DNA of 64,000 nucleotides from Cladocopium goreaui. Taxonomy: Eukaryota; Sar; Dinophyceae; Suessiales; Symbiodiniaceae. Positions 39,087 to 51,955 of the stretch are shown here, one piece after another. The position numbers and the translations under genes are program-made. The notes beneath the pieces were generated by a model. The model was given only the letters and a program-made list of their open reading frames with translations. It did not search any database and had not been told where the DNA came from. The stretch lies in NCBI GenBank assembly GCA_947184155.2, contig CAMXCT020000380.1, forward strand, positions 436,001 to 500,000. Reading direction: 5' to 3'. Each line of letters begins with the position of its first letter. Position 1 is the first letter of the stretch.

Positions 39087-40009
39087 CTTGCCCAGAATCG
39101 GCTCTTTGATTCTCTCCAGTGCCTTTTGTGAGTTCTTTGATTCTTTTAGCACTTGAATTAATTTCCAAAGAAATCGCTGAAATTTTTAGCCTGAGATAAT
39201 CTTGGATACTTCGCCTCTTTCTCTTGGCCAATGCGGGACTAAGTGTCAAACCATCTTTTCTAGCACTGGCTGGGTAGAAGTCAGGATGCTTAGAGGCACA
39301 TGAAACTGGCCCTTCGTCGCCTCAGGATTCGGAAATCGTGATGTCATTTTGCTGGCACATGTCTGTCTTGTTGAATCCGCGAACTTGCACAGCCTTGCAC
39401 ATCTTCGTGTCATCCACTTGGTTTGGGTTTGCGTGTATGTGTCTGTGTGTGTCGTTTGATTGCGATTGTGAGCGAAGAGGTTCCAGGCGCCAGGCCAACC
39501 GCAACCCAATCCTCAGCGTTGACTCAAGAGGATGCAAAAAATTGACGTAGATATCATGCACCAAACGCAAAACCGAGAACTCTTCCAGCAGCCAACAGAA
39601 ACAGGCAAACTGGATTGTTCATTTTTTAAGTTTATGTGAAGCTTACTATTACATGTTGTAAGATTCATCCTCGTTTTCCTCCCTTTGTTCCAAAGTGTTT
39701 CTCACTTGCCCGCGCCCGGCCCCCTTTTCGGACTTTGAGATATGTTCTGTCTACCGGTACGCTTCGTTTTTGCCCTGCAACTCACTTTCGCCTCCCCACA
39801 GCCCAGAACCCACAAAAAGGTGTTGCGCTCAGTTTGTTTTCTGCTAACACCCTTGAACATGTCATCACCTTGCAGCACTGCACCCATCTCTGCACCCTCA
39901 TAGACCACAGTTCCCTCTCAGAGCATCCTCCGATTCTAGAGCCTATTCTAGCACCCAGCAATCCCATTGCACGAAGTCAAGAAAACGATGGCTTAAGCAC
40001 AACTAACAG
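39087..40009. other. No firm gene; possible further coding upstream of the EDR2-like exon
   Basis: A minus-strand open stretch 39,100-39,240 is Lys/Arg/Glu rich (KRIKELTKGTGENQ), possibly exon or intron. Plus-strand ORF 39,636-40,046 has no domain. Confidence 0.3.
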
Positions 40010-40131
40010 ATACAGTAAAACATATACATATACACATATATACTAACACACACACACATATATATATACATATTCAAATTTTCATATACATATATATATA
40101 TATACATACATATATACATGTATACATACAT
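40010..40131. repeat. (AT/ACAT)n microsatellite at the left edge of the older Copia
   Basis: TATACACATATATAC-type units run to the first base of the LTR. Confidence 0.9.
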
Positions 40132-40455
40132 TGTGAATTCTGAAATGCCTAATCACCTTCCAGTGGGTCCAGTCAGTCGTGTGTCCAGCCTTTTTGACCA
40201 TGCCTGCCAAGGGTATGATGACATCTCACGATGTTTGCCGTGGGCCTTCCCACTCAAAGGCCCAAGAGGGGGTTTGCATGCGCTCAATATGCCAATAGGA
40301 GAAAGCAGCTTGGGGCGAGCGCGGTTTGCCATCGGTGTGGCCTTTTCGGTGAAGATCTGGGTGACTTAGCAACAATCTATCTCGGTTCATCGGTGTGGAC
40401 ATTCAAATCCTTTTGGTGGTTGCAGATCCCTACCATTGTTGGACACCAATCCATA
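40132..40455 (+). repeat. Older Copia 5' LTR
   Basis: Begins TGTGAATTCTGAAATGCC and ends CCAATCCATA, with the final CA changed relative to the other LTR. Confidence 0.85.
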
Positions 40456-40643
40456 TTGGTAGCGGAGCTGTGTGCTCCTCAGGTGCTTTCTTGGAAACAG
40501 AACAATCCGGTGGTTGAACGTTCCTGGAAAACAACACCTTGGGAAATCAGTTTTCCGTGACTGTGCATCATTTTTGTGCTGCACTCCAGCTGGTGATAGC
40601 CCTGGAAAGGAGTTGACCCAGTGAGAAGTTTTTGGTGCTCCGA

Positions 40644-41168
40644 CATGGCTGAAGGCGAAGGGATAGGAACTTCCTCGCAGTCTGCCACAGGAACAGGGAC
40701 TGCCTCCCACCGTCCATGGCATCTCATTCCGTCAATTGACCCAAGTGAGACTGATTTGACCGAATACACTAGAAGGCTTGAATTCCTTGCTGGCATTTGG
40801 AAGTCAATCACATGCAAGAGGCAGATGAGGAGAGTCAACTCTATGACGATTCCAGCTATGTTTTCACTGCTGATGCTTCCAACGTTCCGGAAACCATGAT
40901 TGAACAGTTGTTGGCTGAAGGTGATGAGGACGCGCTGGTTGCGCACCAATTTGAAGAGGCCTTGGTTGAATTGCAGTGCGGCCAGAAGGGACATTGGCGG
41001 GCTGAATGCCCAAAGAGGCTTCATAGCCAACCTGCATCCGGGCCTCCACAGCTACAACCGACAAATATGTTGATCTCCGCCAGTGGTGTCAATGATGATG
41101 ATGATGAGGATGTCTTCGTGATGGAGCCGACCGGATCTGTCTTGTCTGATGTCTTTGTCTTGAGTTAG
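40644..41168 (+). pseudogene. Gag remnant with zinc knuckle (older Copia)
   Basis: The start MAEGEGIGTSSQSATG is joined, by frame change near 40,800, to a segment ending in the zinc-knuckle core CGQKGHWRAECPKR. The first Cys of the CCHC pattern is lost at a frame break, and most of the gag core is missing, so an internal deletion is likely. Confidence 0.7.
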
Positions 41169-41267
41169 GACCCCGGGGTGATAAGAAAGGCTCACATTCC
41201 CATGGTTGCTTTGTGAGTTAGTCCCAGAAGAGTAACCATAAGTATAAGGGGAAATACTACAAGCAGG

Positions 41268-41807
41268 TTGCAAACGCTGTTCAAGTTCAAGGGTTCTGCC
41301 ACCGCTCATCCATCCAGGATGACACCAAGTGAGCCTGTGAAGCCATGCGAAACCCCCTCTGAGAAAGTAGACTCCGTTGCCAGCCACCGCAAGTATGTTT
41401 TGCCCGGATCTGACCATGCCGATCAACTTCCAAAGCCTGATGTGAAACCCAGACATGTGACTGATGCTGTTCATAAACAGCCGTGTGAAACAATGTTTGC
41501 AACCGCCAAGACTTTAGGAATCTTGGATCTGGGAGCGTCTCAAACAGTGATGGGCCGACATAAGCAAGATGAATTCATGTGTGGATTGCCCGACTCCGTC
41601 AGCAGCCAAGTTTTCCAACAGCCAGTGGAGATGTCTTTTCATTTTGGGAACAATAGTGTGGTCCCTTGCAATAGAGCCATCTTTGTACCCATTGACAAAT
41701 TCTGGTGGCTGGTAGTTTTGTCAAAGCAGATAGACAGAGATGTCTCACTTCCGAGTTTACTGAACTTTACACCAAGACTTTCGGAAGGCACGTCGCCAAA
41801 GCCGTGA
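41268..41807 (+). pseudogene. Aspartic protease remnant (older Copia)
   Basis: GILDLGASQTVMG is a protease active-site motif with Leu where Thr/Ser is usual (D-T-G-A). VPIDKFWWLVV follows. The frame continues to 41,807, then the protein breaks. Confidence 0.7.
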
Positions 41808-41825
41808 AAGCCAGCCGTTTGACAT

Positions 41826-42293
41826 GTGAGAATGCCCTGGGATGTCCCCTGTATACTGATGTTTCATAGCTATCATGGAGAGAAGGCCATATCCGATGAT
41901 GCTGCGCCGGGTGTAAAGCGTCACCGTCTGACTGTCAAGACGACAAGTCCAACTGGATATCCGGAGTCTGCTGTGCCGAAGAATACTGATGCATGCCCTG
42001 TTGGACAAGTGCCAACCCCGACATGTTCCCACGCTGATTTGCAACAGGGGTTTTTGATGAAAGCCCTTAAGAATGCACCTCGGGTTGGAAAGGTCGTTTT
42101 GGAGCGTGGTGGGTTGTTTGAAGAAATGCAGCTGTTGTTCCCTGAATATCGAATCCGCGTCATCGAACTTTGCAGAGGGACTGATCGCTTTCGCAGACCT
42201 CCTGTTCGCCTTGTTCCTCAAGAGGCACCGTGGAGACTGTGTTTGGGTCGTTACAGACATCAGCTGCAACCTCAGCAATCGCCAACTTTATAG
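41826..42293 (+). pseudogene. Spacer region remnant between protease and integrase (older Copia)
   Basis: The open segment contains GFLMKALKNAPRVGKVVLE and ELCRGTDRF. Its function is unknown; its position is between protease and integrase. It could be the equivalent of the methyltransferase-like linker, but no PPC motif is visible. Confidence 0.4.
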
Positions 42294-42531
42294 TAAATCC
42301 CCACCACTAAGACTTATGATCACCGTGTTTGCCCAGAAAGCCGACAACACTGCAGTTGCGGAAAAACTACATTCTGAATCCGTGCGAAGACTGATTGTCC
42401 CAGAGCAAGCTGCTGATTCATCCATCGATTCCAAGGATGATATGAAGATGGGACATGAGATGACCTAACAGAAGCCAATCACTGATGCAATCGGCAAACA
42501 TGACCCCAATAATGATGATAAGACGCAGTGG

Positions 42532-43407
42532 TTGACACATGGTCCCAAGTTCCGCATGCTTTCCAAAGAACACCAAGGTTGGATATCGAAAATTCACCAC
42601 AATTTGGGTCACCCAAATGTACAAAAGTTGCAAAATGTGCTCAAACAACAGGGGTACTCCGATGAGATAATCCAAGGCACAGCTGACTTTTGCTGCAACA
42701 TATGCCATGAAACTCAAGCGGCACGAATTGCCAGACCGGCGACCTTGTCGGATGTGCGAGATTTCAATGACTGCGTTGGATGCGACCTGGTCACATGGAC
42801 CTCCAAGTCTGACAAGAACCACCAGTTTTTGCATGTAGTTGACAGTGCCAGCAACTTTCAACTTGCCATGCCGCTTTTAAGAACTGATGCGGATTCCCTG
42901 TTTGAAGCATTCAAAACATTTGGGCTCAATGGGCTGGACCATGCAAACAGCTCGCGATTGACAATGCACCCGCACTGTGTTCGGAACAAGTCACACAGCT
43001 CATGCAAGGTCAGGATACTCACCTCCGCGTTGTTGCTGCATACGCTCACTGGCAGATGGGAAAATTGGGAAAGACCGAACGACATGGGGAGATAATCCAA
43101 CACATGTTGAATAAGTATGATCATGATCATGACATAGATGCTGCCGAAGAATTCCAACAAGCCATTCGTAGATTGTTGTCAGGCCAAAAATGCACTTTCT
43201 AGAGTAAAGGGGTACAATCCTGAAATCTTGGTACTTGGAAAAAGCAGACCACTCCCCGGCAGTCTATGTGAAGATGCCCCAACAGCTTCTCAGTTTCTCG
43301 CGGACAGTGACACGCCTGAAGGCATTCAGTTCCGGCAGCAACTTTTGAAAGGTGAGAGTGCGAGAAAAGCCTTTGTTAAAGCTGACAATTCCAAGCGATT
43401 ACGGTGA
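42532..43407 (+). pseudogene. Integrase remnant (older Copia)
   Basis: The pre-integrase zinc finger reads HHNLGHPNVQKL ... CCNICHE (H-H-C-C). The core start is GCDLVTWT. Further integrase-like parts continue in other frames to about 43,400. Catalytic Asp/Glu positions are split over frameshifts. Confidence 0.75.
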
Positions 43408-43591
43408 GCCTTTCTCAGGCGACAGCGTCCAGCCAGGGTTTCTACACGGGTGGTACGTTTGTGATGTTTTGGGGGCCAGCCGTGGAGAACAAGCAAGTCA
43501 GTGGCATTGGGCGCGCCAAAGTTATCATCCAAGAATCACAACATGTTGTGTGGATTTCCCATTCCAGCTGTTTATCGTGTAGCCCCAGAGT

Positions 43592-45004
43592 ATGTGCGCA
43601 GTTTGTCCGAGAGAGAAGCAGTCCAGAACCGCCTATTGGAAAACCAAAAGTCAGATGAAAATACCAGTCCAACCAGTGGAAAAGGGGTATGAAGATCTCA
43701 CTGAAAACATTCATCACGCACCACCTCCAACAATTGAATCTGAAACTATTGTCATACCAAATCCATTACCATCGCCCATTCCCAATACTTCCATGCCTGA
43801 ACAGCCTGATTCCAAACCAAGTAACGTGCCTGGTGATAACGCCACCCCATCGCCTTCCAATGCCTATACACCAACCACTCCATTAAGTAATTCCCCAACT
43901 ATTAACTCTAATCCTGAAGAAGCAACTGACCCGAAAGATGTTCCAGCTCCAACTGATGATGATGACGAGTTTGTAGCTGAAGATCACTGGCTAGTCCAGA
44001 AGGATAAGCTCATTCGTGTACACCAGAAGCCAAGATATGAAGCATTTGACCAAGCACGTGCTGCAACTGCCCGGTAGACATACTCTGCGTAAGTGGCGAA
44101 AGGTTCTCAACTGGCAATGCAAACCAACAGGATCTCTGGTCACATCAAGATACCTGGAATAAAAATGACAACACGTGGCAAATCGCAACCTTGGACTGGA
44201 GTGACCATTTTCCATAATAGAGATTGAGAACGCAGGACTGTACTCCCCCGACGTAGATGTATTGCATGTGGAAAATAGCCAGGGGGGTGCTTTTGAAGTT
44301 TTCTTCGCCCAAGAGGACATGGATGCGACCATCCAGGAACACAACAATTTGCCAGTTTTCAGCCAAAAGACAGAGAGCTGAGGTGGAAGTCGAAGACCAG
44401 AGCCCGGAAGAACTAAAACAGTTTCAAGGAGCCAAGGACAAAGAACCAGATCAATGGTTAGCCGAAACAATCAAAAGGTTCTGAGAAGTCAAATTCCGGA
44501 GAAAAATATCCTTCGTGCCAGATGGGTGCTCATATGGAAAGATGTAGGTCCAATCGCAAGTGCCGCTGAGGGATGCACACGAAAAGCAAAAGCTAGACTT
44601 GTCATACTTGGGTATGAAGATCCCGACATCACACCGATTCCTAGAGACTCACCAACCTTGCAAAAGGAATCTCGATCACTGTTGTTACAACTTTGTGCCT
44701 CCTGAAAATGGCAAATCCAAAGCTTTGATATCAAGACTGCATTTCTCCGAGGGTCTAGAAGAGACAATCGGCAATTGGGCCTTGAACCTCCACGTGAACT
44801 TACGACGTAGTTAAAACCGAAAGAAAACGAAATTTGCGAACTTCTGAAATCTGCCTACGGTTTGGTAAATGCACCGTATTTATGGTATCAAGAACTTCGT
44901 GAGGCGCTGTGGCAACTCAATTTCACAATCAGTCCGCTGGATCCGTGTCTTTTTGTCTTGGCTGACAAAGATGGACATGTTCATGGATTCATGGAGCCAT
45001 TGGC
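43592..45004 (+). pseudogene. Linker and N-terminal RT remnant (older Copia)
   Basis: A Pro/Ser/Thr-rich linker (to about 44,077) is followed by RT pieces in changing frames (RARWVLIWKD near 44,515; APYLWYQELREALWQL near 44,870). At least four frame changes are needed. Confidence 0.65.
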
Positions 45005-45958
45005 ATGCACGTGGACGATGGACTATGTGGTGGCGCCAGCACTTTTATGAAAGTTCTGAACCAACTTGAGGCGCGTTTCCCTTTTGGATCCAAGAGAATC
45101 AGTGACTTCACTTTTACAGGCATACACGTTCAGCAAGATGAAGAATACAACATTCACCTTGATCAGATGTCCTATGTTCAAAACATAGATCCAACCAAGA
45201 TCGAAAGACATCGTAGAAAACAAGAACAAGAGAGTGTGAATGAAGGCGAACGTCAAGGTCTTAGAGGTCTCATTGGATCACTACAATATGCCGCGACAAA
45301 TACTCGTCCAGATACTGCTGCGCGTTTGAGCTTGCTTCAATCCAAGATCAACTGTGCAAAGATAGCAGATCTACTTGATGCGAACCGATTGCTGGGAGAT
45401 GCTAAGAAACATAGTGATTCTCGTATTACCATCTCAAGCATCCCAGAAGAACAAATTCGAATTGTAGCTTATTCCGATGCCTCCTTTGCCACTCGTGAAA
45501 AGCAACAAAGTCAAAAGGGGAGCCTGATCTTGGCTGCACATGAAGATGTCTTTCGCCAAAGGGTCGCAAATGCTAATCCATTGTCTTTGTCATCAAAGAA
45601 AATTGACCGCGTGGTGGCGAGCACATTGGCTTCCGAGACATTTGCCCTATCTCATACCGTAGATGTTTTGAACTGGATCCGCCTGGCCTGGGACTGGGTT
45701 CGAAATCCGTTGACACCTTGGCAGAGACCTGAAGAAGTTTGGAAATCAGCATATCCTGGCATAGCAGTTGTTGACTGCAAATCACTATACGATGTCATCA
45801 CCAAAAACACAACACCCCAATGTCAAGAACACCGCACTTTAATTGAAGCACTTGTCATCAAAAATACCCTTAAAACTGGAATTCACCCACATTGGGCTCA
45901 CAGCGCTGCACAATTAGCAGATGCACTGACAAAACATATGGATAGCTACAGACTGTGA
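45005..45958 (+). pseudogene. RT C-terminal part and RNase H (older Copia)
   Basis: One continuous 317-codon segment: MHVDDGLCGG is the YxDD-box region of RT. RGLIGSLQYAATNTRPDTA follows, then RNase H with VAYSDASFA, STLASETFALSH and VVDCKSLYDV. It ends HWAHSAAQLADALTKHMDS, the standard Copia C-terminus. It stays open although the upstream gene is broken. Confidence 0.85.
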
Positions 45959-46175
45959 GAGTTTCTCAAACACTGACGGTGTTGTTTGCATGAGGTGGAA
46001 GAGATCCTCAAACAAAGAGCTGACCGCAAAGCACAGAAGAACTGGCTTTCCGAAGCTGTAATACCAAAGCCTTCCTCAGTGCTGCATGCAACCTGATGTA
46101 AATAGTGTTAATGGGGATAACATTGAATACTGATTACAGTAATTATATAAACTTTGAATAAAGAAACTTTCAGAG

Positions 46176-46500
46176 TGTGAATTCTGAAATGCCTAATCAC
46201 CTTCCAGTGGGTCCAGTCAGTCGTGTGTCCAGCCTTTTTGATCATGCCTGCCAAAGGTATCATGACATCTCACGATGTTTGCTGTGGGCCTTCCCAGTCA
46301 AAGGCCCCAAGAGGGGGTTTGCGTGCACTCAACGTGCCAATAGGAGAAAACAGCTCGGGGCGAGCGCGGTTTGCCATTGGTGCGGCCTTTTCAATGAATA
46401 TCTGGGTGACTTAGCAACAATCTATCCCGGTTCATCGGTGTGGCCATTCAAATCCTTTTGGTGGTTGCAGATCCCTACCATTGTCGGACACCAATCCACA
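46176..46500 (+). repeat. Older Copia 3' LTR
   Basis: Begins TGTGAATTCTGAAATGCC and ends CCAATCCACA. It is preceded by AATAAAGAAACTTTCAGAG, a weak polypurine region. Confidence 0.85.
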
Positions 46501-47190
46501 GTATATACATATATACATATATACATATATACATATATACATATATACATATATACATATATACGTATATACGTATATACATATGTACATATATACATAT
46601 TTACATGTATACATATAGTTACATATATATACATATATATATACATATAGATACATACATATATGCATATATATATATATTTATATATACATATTTATAT
46701 AAATATATATATACATATATATATAGAGATACATACATATATACATATATACATATATACATATATACATATATATATACATATATACATATATACATAT
46801 ATACATATGTACATAGATACATACATACATACATACATACATACGTACGTATGTACGTACTTACATACATTACATACATTACATACATTACATACATTAC
46901 ATACATTACATACATTACATACATTACATACATTACATACATTACATACATTACATACATTACATACATTACATACATTACATACATACATACATTACTT
47001 TACATTACATTACATTACATTACATTTCATTACATTACATTACATACATACATATATAATTACACATATATACATGTATATATATACATATATAACATAT
47101 ATAACATATATAACATATATAACATATATAACATATAAAACATACATAACATATATAACATAATATAACATATAAAACATATATACATGA
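46501..47190. repeat. ATAC/ATAT then TTACATACA then ACATATATA tract
   Basis: Simple-repeat blocks in order: (TATACA)n, mixed ATATAC, (ACATACATT)n of about 14 units, TTACAT, then ATATATAAC. ORFs on both strands are compositional. Confidence 0.95.
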
Positions 47191-47302
47191 TCTTTTACAA
47201 AGAAAGTGAGCAGGAAGCCAAGGCAAAGGCTGAACACCGCGAACGGATAAGCTTTCCCAAATTTGGTGGAAGAAAACCTGTGGCAATTCCAAATGCACAT
47301 AT

Positions 47303-47372
47303 TTGCAAATAAGGCCTTGCAAATAAGGCCTTGCAAATAAGGCCTTGCAAATAAGGCCTTGCAAACAAGGTT
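47303..47372. repeat. 14-bp tandem repeat TTGCAAATAAGGCC, five units
   Basis: Four perfect units and one diverged final unit. AAGGCCTT is palindromic in each junction. Confidence 0.9.
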
Positions 47373-48568
47373 CACAATGGAGGAGCTCAAACATTGTGCT
47401 GCAACACGGCAGCTTTCGCCGATCTCGGAAGTATGTTTCCTTGGGAGAAGACCGAGAGGACGAGGAACATTTGTTGTGACGTTGAACTCCATCTCACTCA
47501 TCAAGACCATTTGAGCTGAGGAACACAAACTAGCAAACTACTACAGTATTGAGAGATATTGAGAGCTTGGCTATGGTTTGACAAGCACTAGGGATAATGA
47601 AGCCACATATTGAAATATTATGATATATTCGTGCGGGCTGAGTCTGACATCAGTGACACCCGACAGCGCCACAAAAGCTGCTAGTCCAAATTCCCACTCC
47701 AACCTCCAAACGCTCATCGCTCTTCCTACTCCTAGGGTCCTAGATACCCTATCATACTCCAAGCACTGCTCCTCCTACAAGTACCACCATAGACCCCACT
47801 TGTGCGACTACCCTTGCAGCCCCCGGCCGCAACAAAGTCACCCGTGTGATGCTACAGCAAAAGCAATTGGGATCCATGTATGCCAAAAAAAGATTAGGGT
47901 TATTTCTTTCGATTTCTTCTCGCCTTGCTGATTGCCCTTTTGAAACTCTGACTCTCCTTCCGTCCGGGAATCTGAACGAATCCGCCAGTTGCCGCAATCA
48001 CCTCGGTTGCGCATGGAAGTATTGGCAACGCATGAAGAATCCCTTTGAGGCGCAGCATGGCACAGCAATGACAGCGCATGACTTGCCGAGCTGCCCAGAT
48101 TCCACGAGTTTGGCAAATGACCTCTGGGGCAGCTTTGCATTCGCGTCTTCAGGTTCATTCGTGGTGCCTTGCATCAGATCAGTGCAGAGGAGCAGTCAAC
48201 TTGTCTTACAGTAGTTGAGCAGACTTTACCCATCCTGGGGTGATACTTCGGAGAAAATCGTTGTTCACACACAAAGTTGTTGATTGTTTCCTATTTGCAG
48301 ACATGTTTATTTTGTCAGTCATGTGTAGAAAAATAATATAGAATAACGCTAAACGATTTTGATACCCATCACTGTGGGCACCTCACCACAAAACTCTGCT
48401 ACAAAACCTGGTGTAGTTGCGTGTACCTCGTTCCTACAGATTTCTACAGCACACAAAGCAACGCATAGCAACACAATGCAATACGCAGCGCGTCATGACA
48501 TTATGTACATATATGTACATAGCATGACACTATATTACGCTCAATTTGTCCCATCTAGTCCCAACTTC
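47373..48568. other. No firm gene
   Basis: Overlapping ORFs of 106-122 codons on both strands at 47,840-48,210 show no recognisable domain. The rest is unique sequence. Confidence 0.35.
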
Positions 48569-48644
48569 TCAGCGGAATGGCGCCTTGCTGCTTTTGGCCT
48601 TGCGACGGGCCGAGCTCTGTGAGCCATCGTCGGAGCCTTCACTC
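48569..48644 (-). CDS. Possible 3'-terminal exon, Ser/basic-rich tail
   Basis: On the minus strand a GTGCTGAG acceptor is followed by DAFFSMSEGSDDGSQSSARR, a short basic tail and a TGA. The acidic-serine stretch followed by Arg/Lys resembles a phosphorylatable C-terminal tail. No family is recognised; the overlapping plus-strand frame is also open. Confidence 0.3.
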
Positions 48645-48814
48645 ATGGAGAAGAAAGCGTCCTCAGCACCGGTTTTGCATGTTTTGAAAAGGCAAATGAA
48701 TGGTAAAAAGAAGTACGAGTACGGTGCAACCCTGACGTTGCTCCGCACCGAAATTGCTGAAGAGTTGCGTATTTTTGAAATGCCGTGCCGGTGGACTTTC
48801 AATATGTAGATGTA

Positions 48815-48953
48815 TATGTGATCATCATCATCATCATCGTCATCATCATCATCATTGTCGTCATCATCATCATCATCATCACCAAGATCTCACCATCATC
48901 ATCATCATCATCACCATCATCATCATGATCATGATCATCGTCATCGTCATCGC

Positions 48954-48987
<34 letters not shown>

Positions 48988-49030
48988 GTCATCATTGTCA
49001 TTGTCGTCATCATCATCATCATCATTACTG
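48815..49030. repeat. (CAT)n-rich tract, left arm of an inverted pair
   Basis: CATCAT with GTC, CAC and ATGATC interruptions. A segment with TCACCAAGATCTCACCATC is the reverse complement of one at about 49,728-49,745. Confidence 0.9.
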
Positions 49031-49545
49031 TATCCCTTATGAAGATAAGTTGATGCTAGTATCAGAATCAGCATATTTGCCACCGGGGTGGAGGATGTTT
49101 TGATCCCTTATGAAGATATGTTGATGCTATTGTCAGATTCAGAATATTTGTCAAAGGGGGTGTTGTTCTTTGATCCCTTATGAAGATAAGTTGATGTTAT
49201 TCCTTATTCCAATTTAAAAAGTCAGAGAGGGTGGTGGACTTGTTGCTCCCTTATGAAGATAAGTTGATGTGAATACACTATTTAACATATTTGTCGGAGG
49301 GGTGGAGGATGTTTTGATCCCTTATGAAGATAAGTTGATGTGATTACACCATTCAACATATTTGCCACAGAGGGTGGTGGATGTTTGATTCCTTATGAAG
49401 ATATGTTGATGTGATTACACCATTCAACATATTTGCCAGAAAGGGTGGTGGATGTGTGATTCCTTATGAAGATAAGTTGATGTGATTGCACCATTCAACA
49501 TATTTGTCATAGGGGGTAGCGGATTTATGATCCCTTATGAATCTA
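49031..49545 (+). repeat. ~71-bp minisatellite, about seven units
   Basis: Units start with CCCTTATGAAGATAAGTTGA near 49,033, 49,105, 49,176, 49,245, 49,317, 49,389, 49,459 and a broken one at 49,531. They end with GGGTGGTGGATGTTTGAT-like sequence. Neighbouring units differ by several bases. Confidence 0.9.
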
Positions 49546-49599
49546 GGACATACAACTTCATGGTTTTACCCCAGACCACATGGGCTGACACTGGCGATA

Positions 49600-49912
49600 A
49601 AGATGTCATCATCATGATCATCACGATCATGATGATGATGATGATGATGGCGAGACCAGGGTGGTGATGGTGATGATGATGATGATGACGATGACGATGT
49701 CGATGATGATGATGATGATGATGATGATGGTGAGATCTTGGTGATGATGATGATGACGACAATGATGATGATGACGATGATGATGATGATGATGATGATG
49801 GTGATGACGATGACGATGATCATGATCATGATGATGATGATGATGGTGATGGTGATGATGATGGTGATGATGTTGATGAGGAGGAGGAGGAGGGCGACGA
49901 CGACGATGATGT
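49600..49912. repeat. (GAT)n-rich tract, right arm of an inverted pair
   Basis: ATGATG with the same interruption pattern as the left arm in reverse complement (GGTGAGATCTTGGTGATG, GACGACAATGATG, GATCATGATCATG). Confidence 0.9.
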
Positions 49913-51379
49913 TTGTAAGTGTGGAGCAACGTCCGGTTTGGACGGAAGATGTACAAAGCATATTCATTGTGGTCATCGAATATCAGTGACTAAACATGAC
50001 AAGACAAATTCTTAACGACGGTATTTGAAAGTGCTTGGTGAATATTTTAGTGATGACTTGAATCGCTGGAATTACACCCCAAATCCGTCCAATCTGCCTC
50101 TGCCCATGTCTCATTACAGTAGGTATATTCCAATTGAGGTACATCCTCGCCCTCTTCTGCGCCACATGGAGGCAGCCTTGGTTTGGTAATTAGAATATCT
50201 CGGAAACTACATTTTTGTTTAAAACAAAGGCAGCTGTGGATTGCCCGACTCATACAAAACTGTGATACTGAAAGGTTCGATGGTTGTATTCAAAGGCGCA
50301 AAAAGCATGGAACTGAATATTCCAGTCAAAGCTGAGACACTCTAGCCTGTCTGCATTCCTGGCAAGACTTGGATGGTCAAAGGAAGACAATCCCGACTGA
50401 GACTTCGCAGTGGTGGAGACACTAGGTCTCTGCGAGTTGTTTTTATATGTTTTTATTCCGGGGCATGTCACCCTAGCAGGCGCTAGTAAGACATAGGAAG
50501 ACTTTACAGACTTTACAGTAAGACTGGTATTAAAAGGACTGTATTGAAGGAAGTCAGTGGCAGTCAGTGGGAGTCAGATCCTCAGCGGCCCTTCACCCCT
50601 TCAGCAGTCTTCAGCCGTGAAATTCGAGGTTGTTTGCTTCGGGAAAAAATGCATTGGCCTTGAGAGGCTTTTACGGCATCTGCCAAAACAAATCAATCTT
50701 TATGCATCTTCTAATTGGGAACTAAACCATGCGCTAGCCCCAAAACCACCTGAAATCAGGTTTGCTCATCCAGATACACCATGGTACATCCATGTACACC
50801 CTGTGTTTCTGCAGACTGCTTACGGATGGCTTGCGCTTTCACAGTTTTCACAGTATCTTTTGCCATGACCAGCCGGAGGAAAGCGCACCTGGCGGTTGGC
50901 TCCGAGTGGCTGGACACCTGGACAGTGCGTGAAGATCGAAGAGAAGCACATGTTAGAGATCTTTTGTAAAAATTTACAGCTATAATATGTATTAATATGT
51001 TATAATTAGTGTGTCTTACTCTAATATGTACCAATATGTACTGTAATCACATGTATTAACATGTTACAGTGTTGCAAACATTGATAGGGATGGTCAGAGA
51101 TCCAGCGATAGCAAGTCTGTGCAGAGTCCCAACCACCTTCAAGACACAATTTAAGCAGTTTTTGTGAAGACATTTGCTCAAGGGCCAACAAGGGCCCAGG
51201 CTGTCTCGGTGTCAGAGTGTGACTGTGAATGGCCCTGTGGAAGCGGTGGCGCCGGTCTCAACCTGAATCAAGAAGCAGTGCATGCTGGCGGGCCACCCGG
51301 GCCACCCGGGAATTCAATTGAAAGTAAATGCATGCATCAACGCTGTTTCATGCGTGAATGGTGTATCAAGTCAAAATAT
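49913..51379. other. No firm gene
   Basis: A plus-strand open stretch at 50,605-50,868 (with ELNHALAPKPPEIRFAHPDT) follows a TCTTCAG site and could be an exon. The opposite frame at 50,756-51,034 is also open. No family is recognised. Confidence 0.3.
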
Positions 51380-51955
51380 CATAATATAAAATATAATATA
51401 TAATAAAAAATAAAATATATAATATAAAATAATATAATATAATATAATATGATACGATATGATATAATGCCATATAATACAATATAAAATAATATGGTAT
51501 AATAAATATGATATGATATAATATAATAGGAATATAATTTAATATCATGTAATGTAAAATAATATAATATGATATGATATAATATGATAAGAATATAATA
51601 TAATATCATGTAATGTAAAATAATATAATATGATATGATATAATGTAGTATAAAATAATATAATATGATACTATATGATATAATATGATACGATATGATA
51701 TAATACCATACAATATAATATAATATAATATATAATATAATACAATATAATATAATATAATATGGCATAATAAATATGATATGATATAATATAATAAGAA
51801 TATAATAGAATGTAATGTAAAATAACATAATATAATAATATATTATATAAAATAATATAATAAAATACAATATAATATAATATGATATAATAATAAAATA
51901 TAATATAATTTAATATAATATAATATGATATAATATGATGTAATATAACATACAC
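51380..51955. repeat. AATAT/TGATA AT-rich tract
   Basis: About 575 bp of degenerate ATAATATAAT with TATGATATGAT units; over 85% A+T by eye. Internal duplications of GGAATATAAT blocks occur. Confidence 0.95.

Larger units (their letters stand above)
40132..46500 (+). mobile_element. Decayed Ty1/Copia element with 324/325-bp LTRs
   Basis: LTRs at 40,132-40,455 and 46,176-46,500 differ at about 21 positions (~93-94% identity). Between them, remnants of gag, protease, integrase, RT and RNase H occur in Copia order on the plus strand, but are split by many frameshifts and stops. The primer-binding site TGGTAGCGGAGC follows the 5' LTR after one base. No target-site duplication could be read, because both flanks are AT microsatellite. 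It belongs to a lineage different from the intact element (other LTRs, other protein sequence). Confidence 0.88.

Noticed and set aside
46440-47163. ORFs of 120-232 codons rich in Tyr/Ile/Thr
   Set aside because: AT-rich simple repeats; same pattern in several frames and both strands.
48754-49956. His- and Asp-rich ORFs on both strands
   Set aside because: Translations of CAT/GAT trinucleotide repeats.
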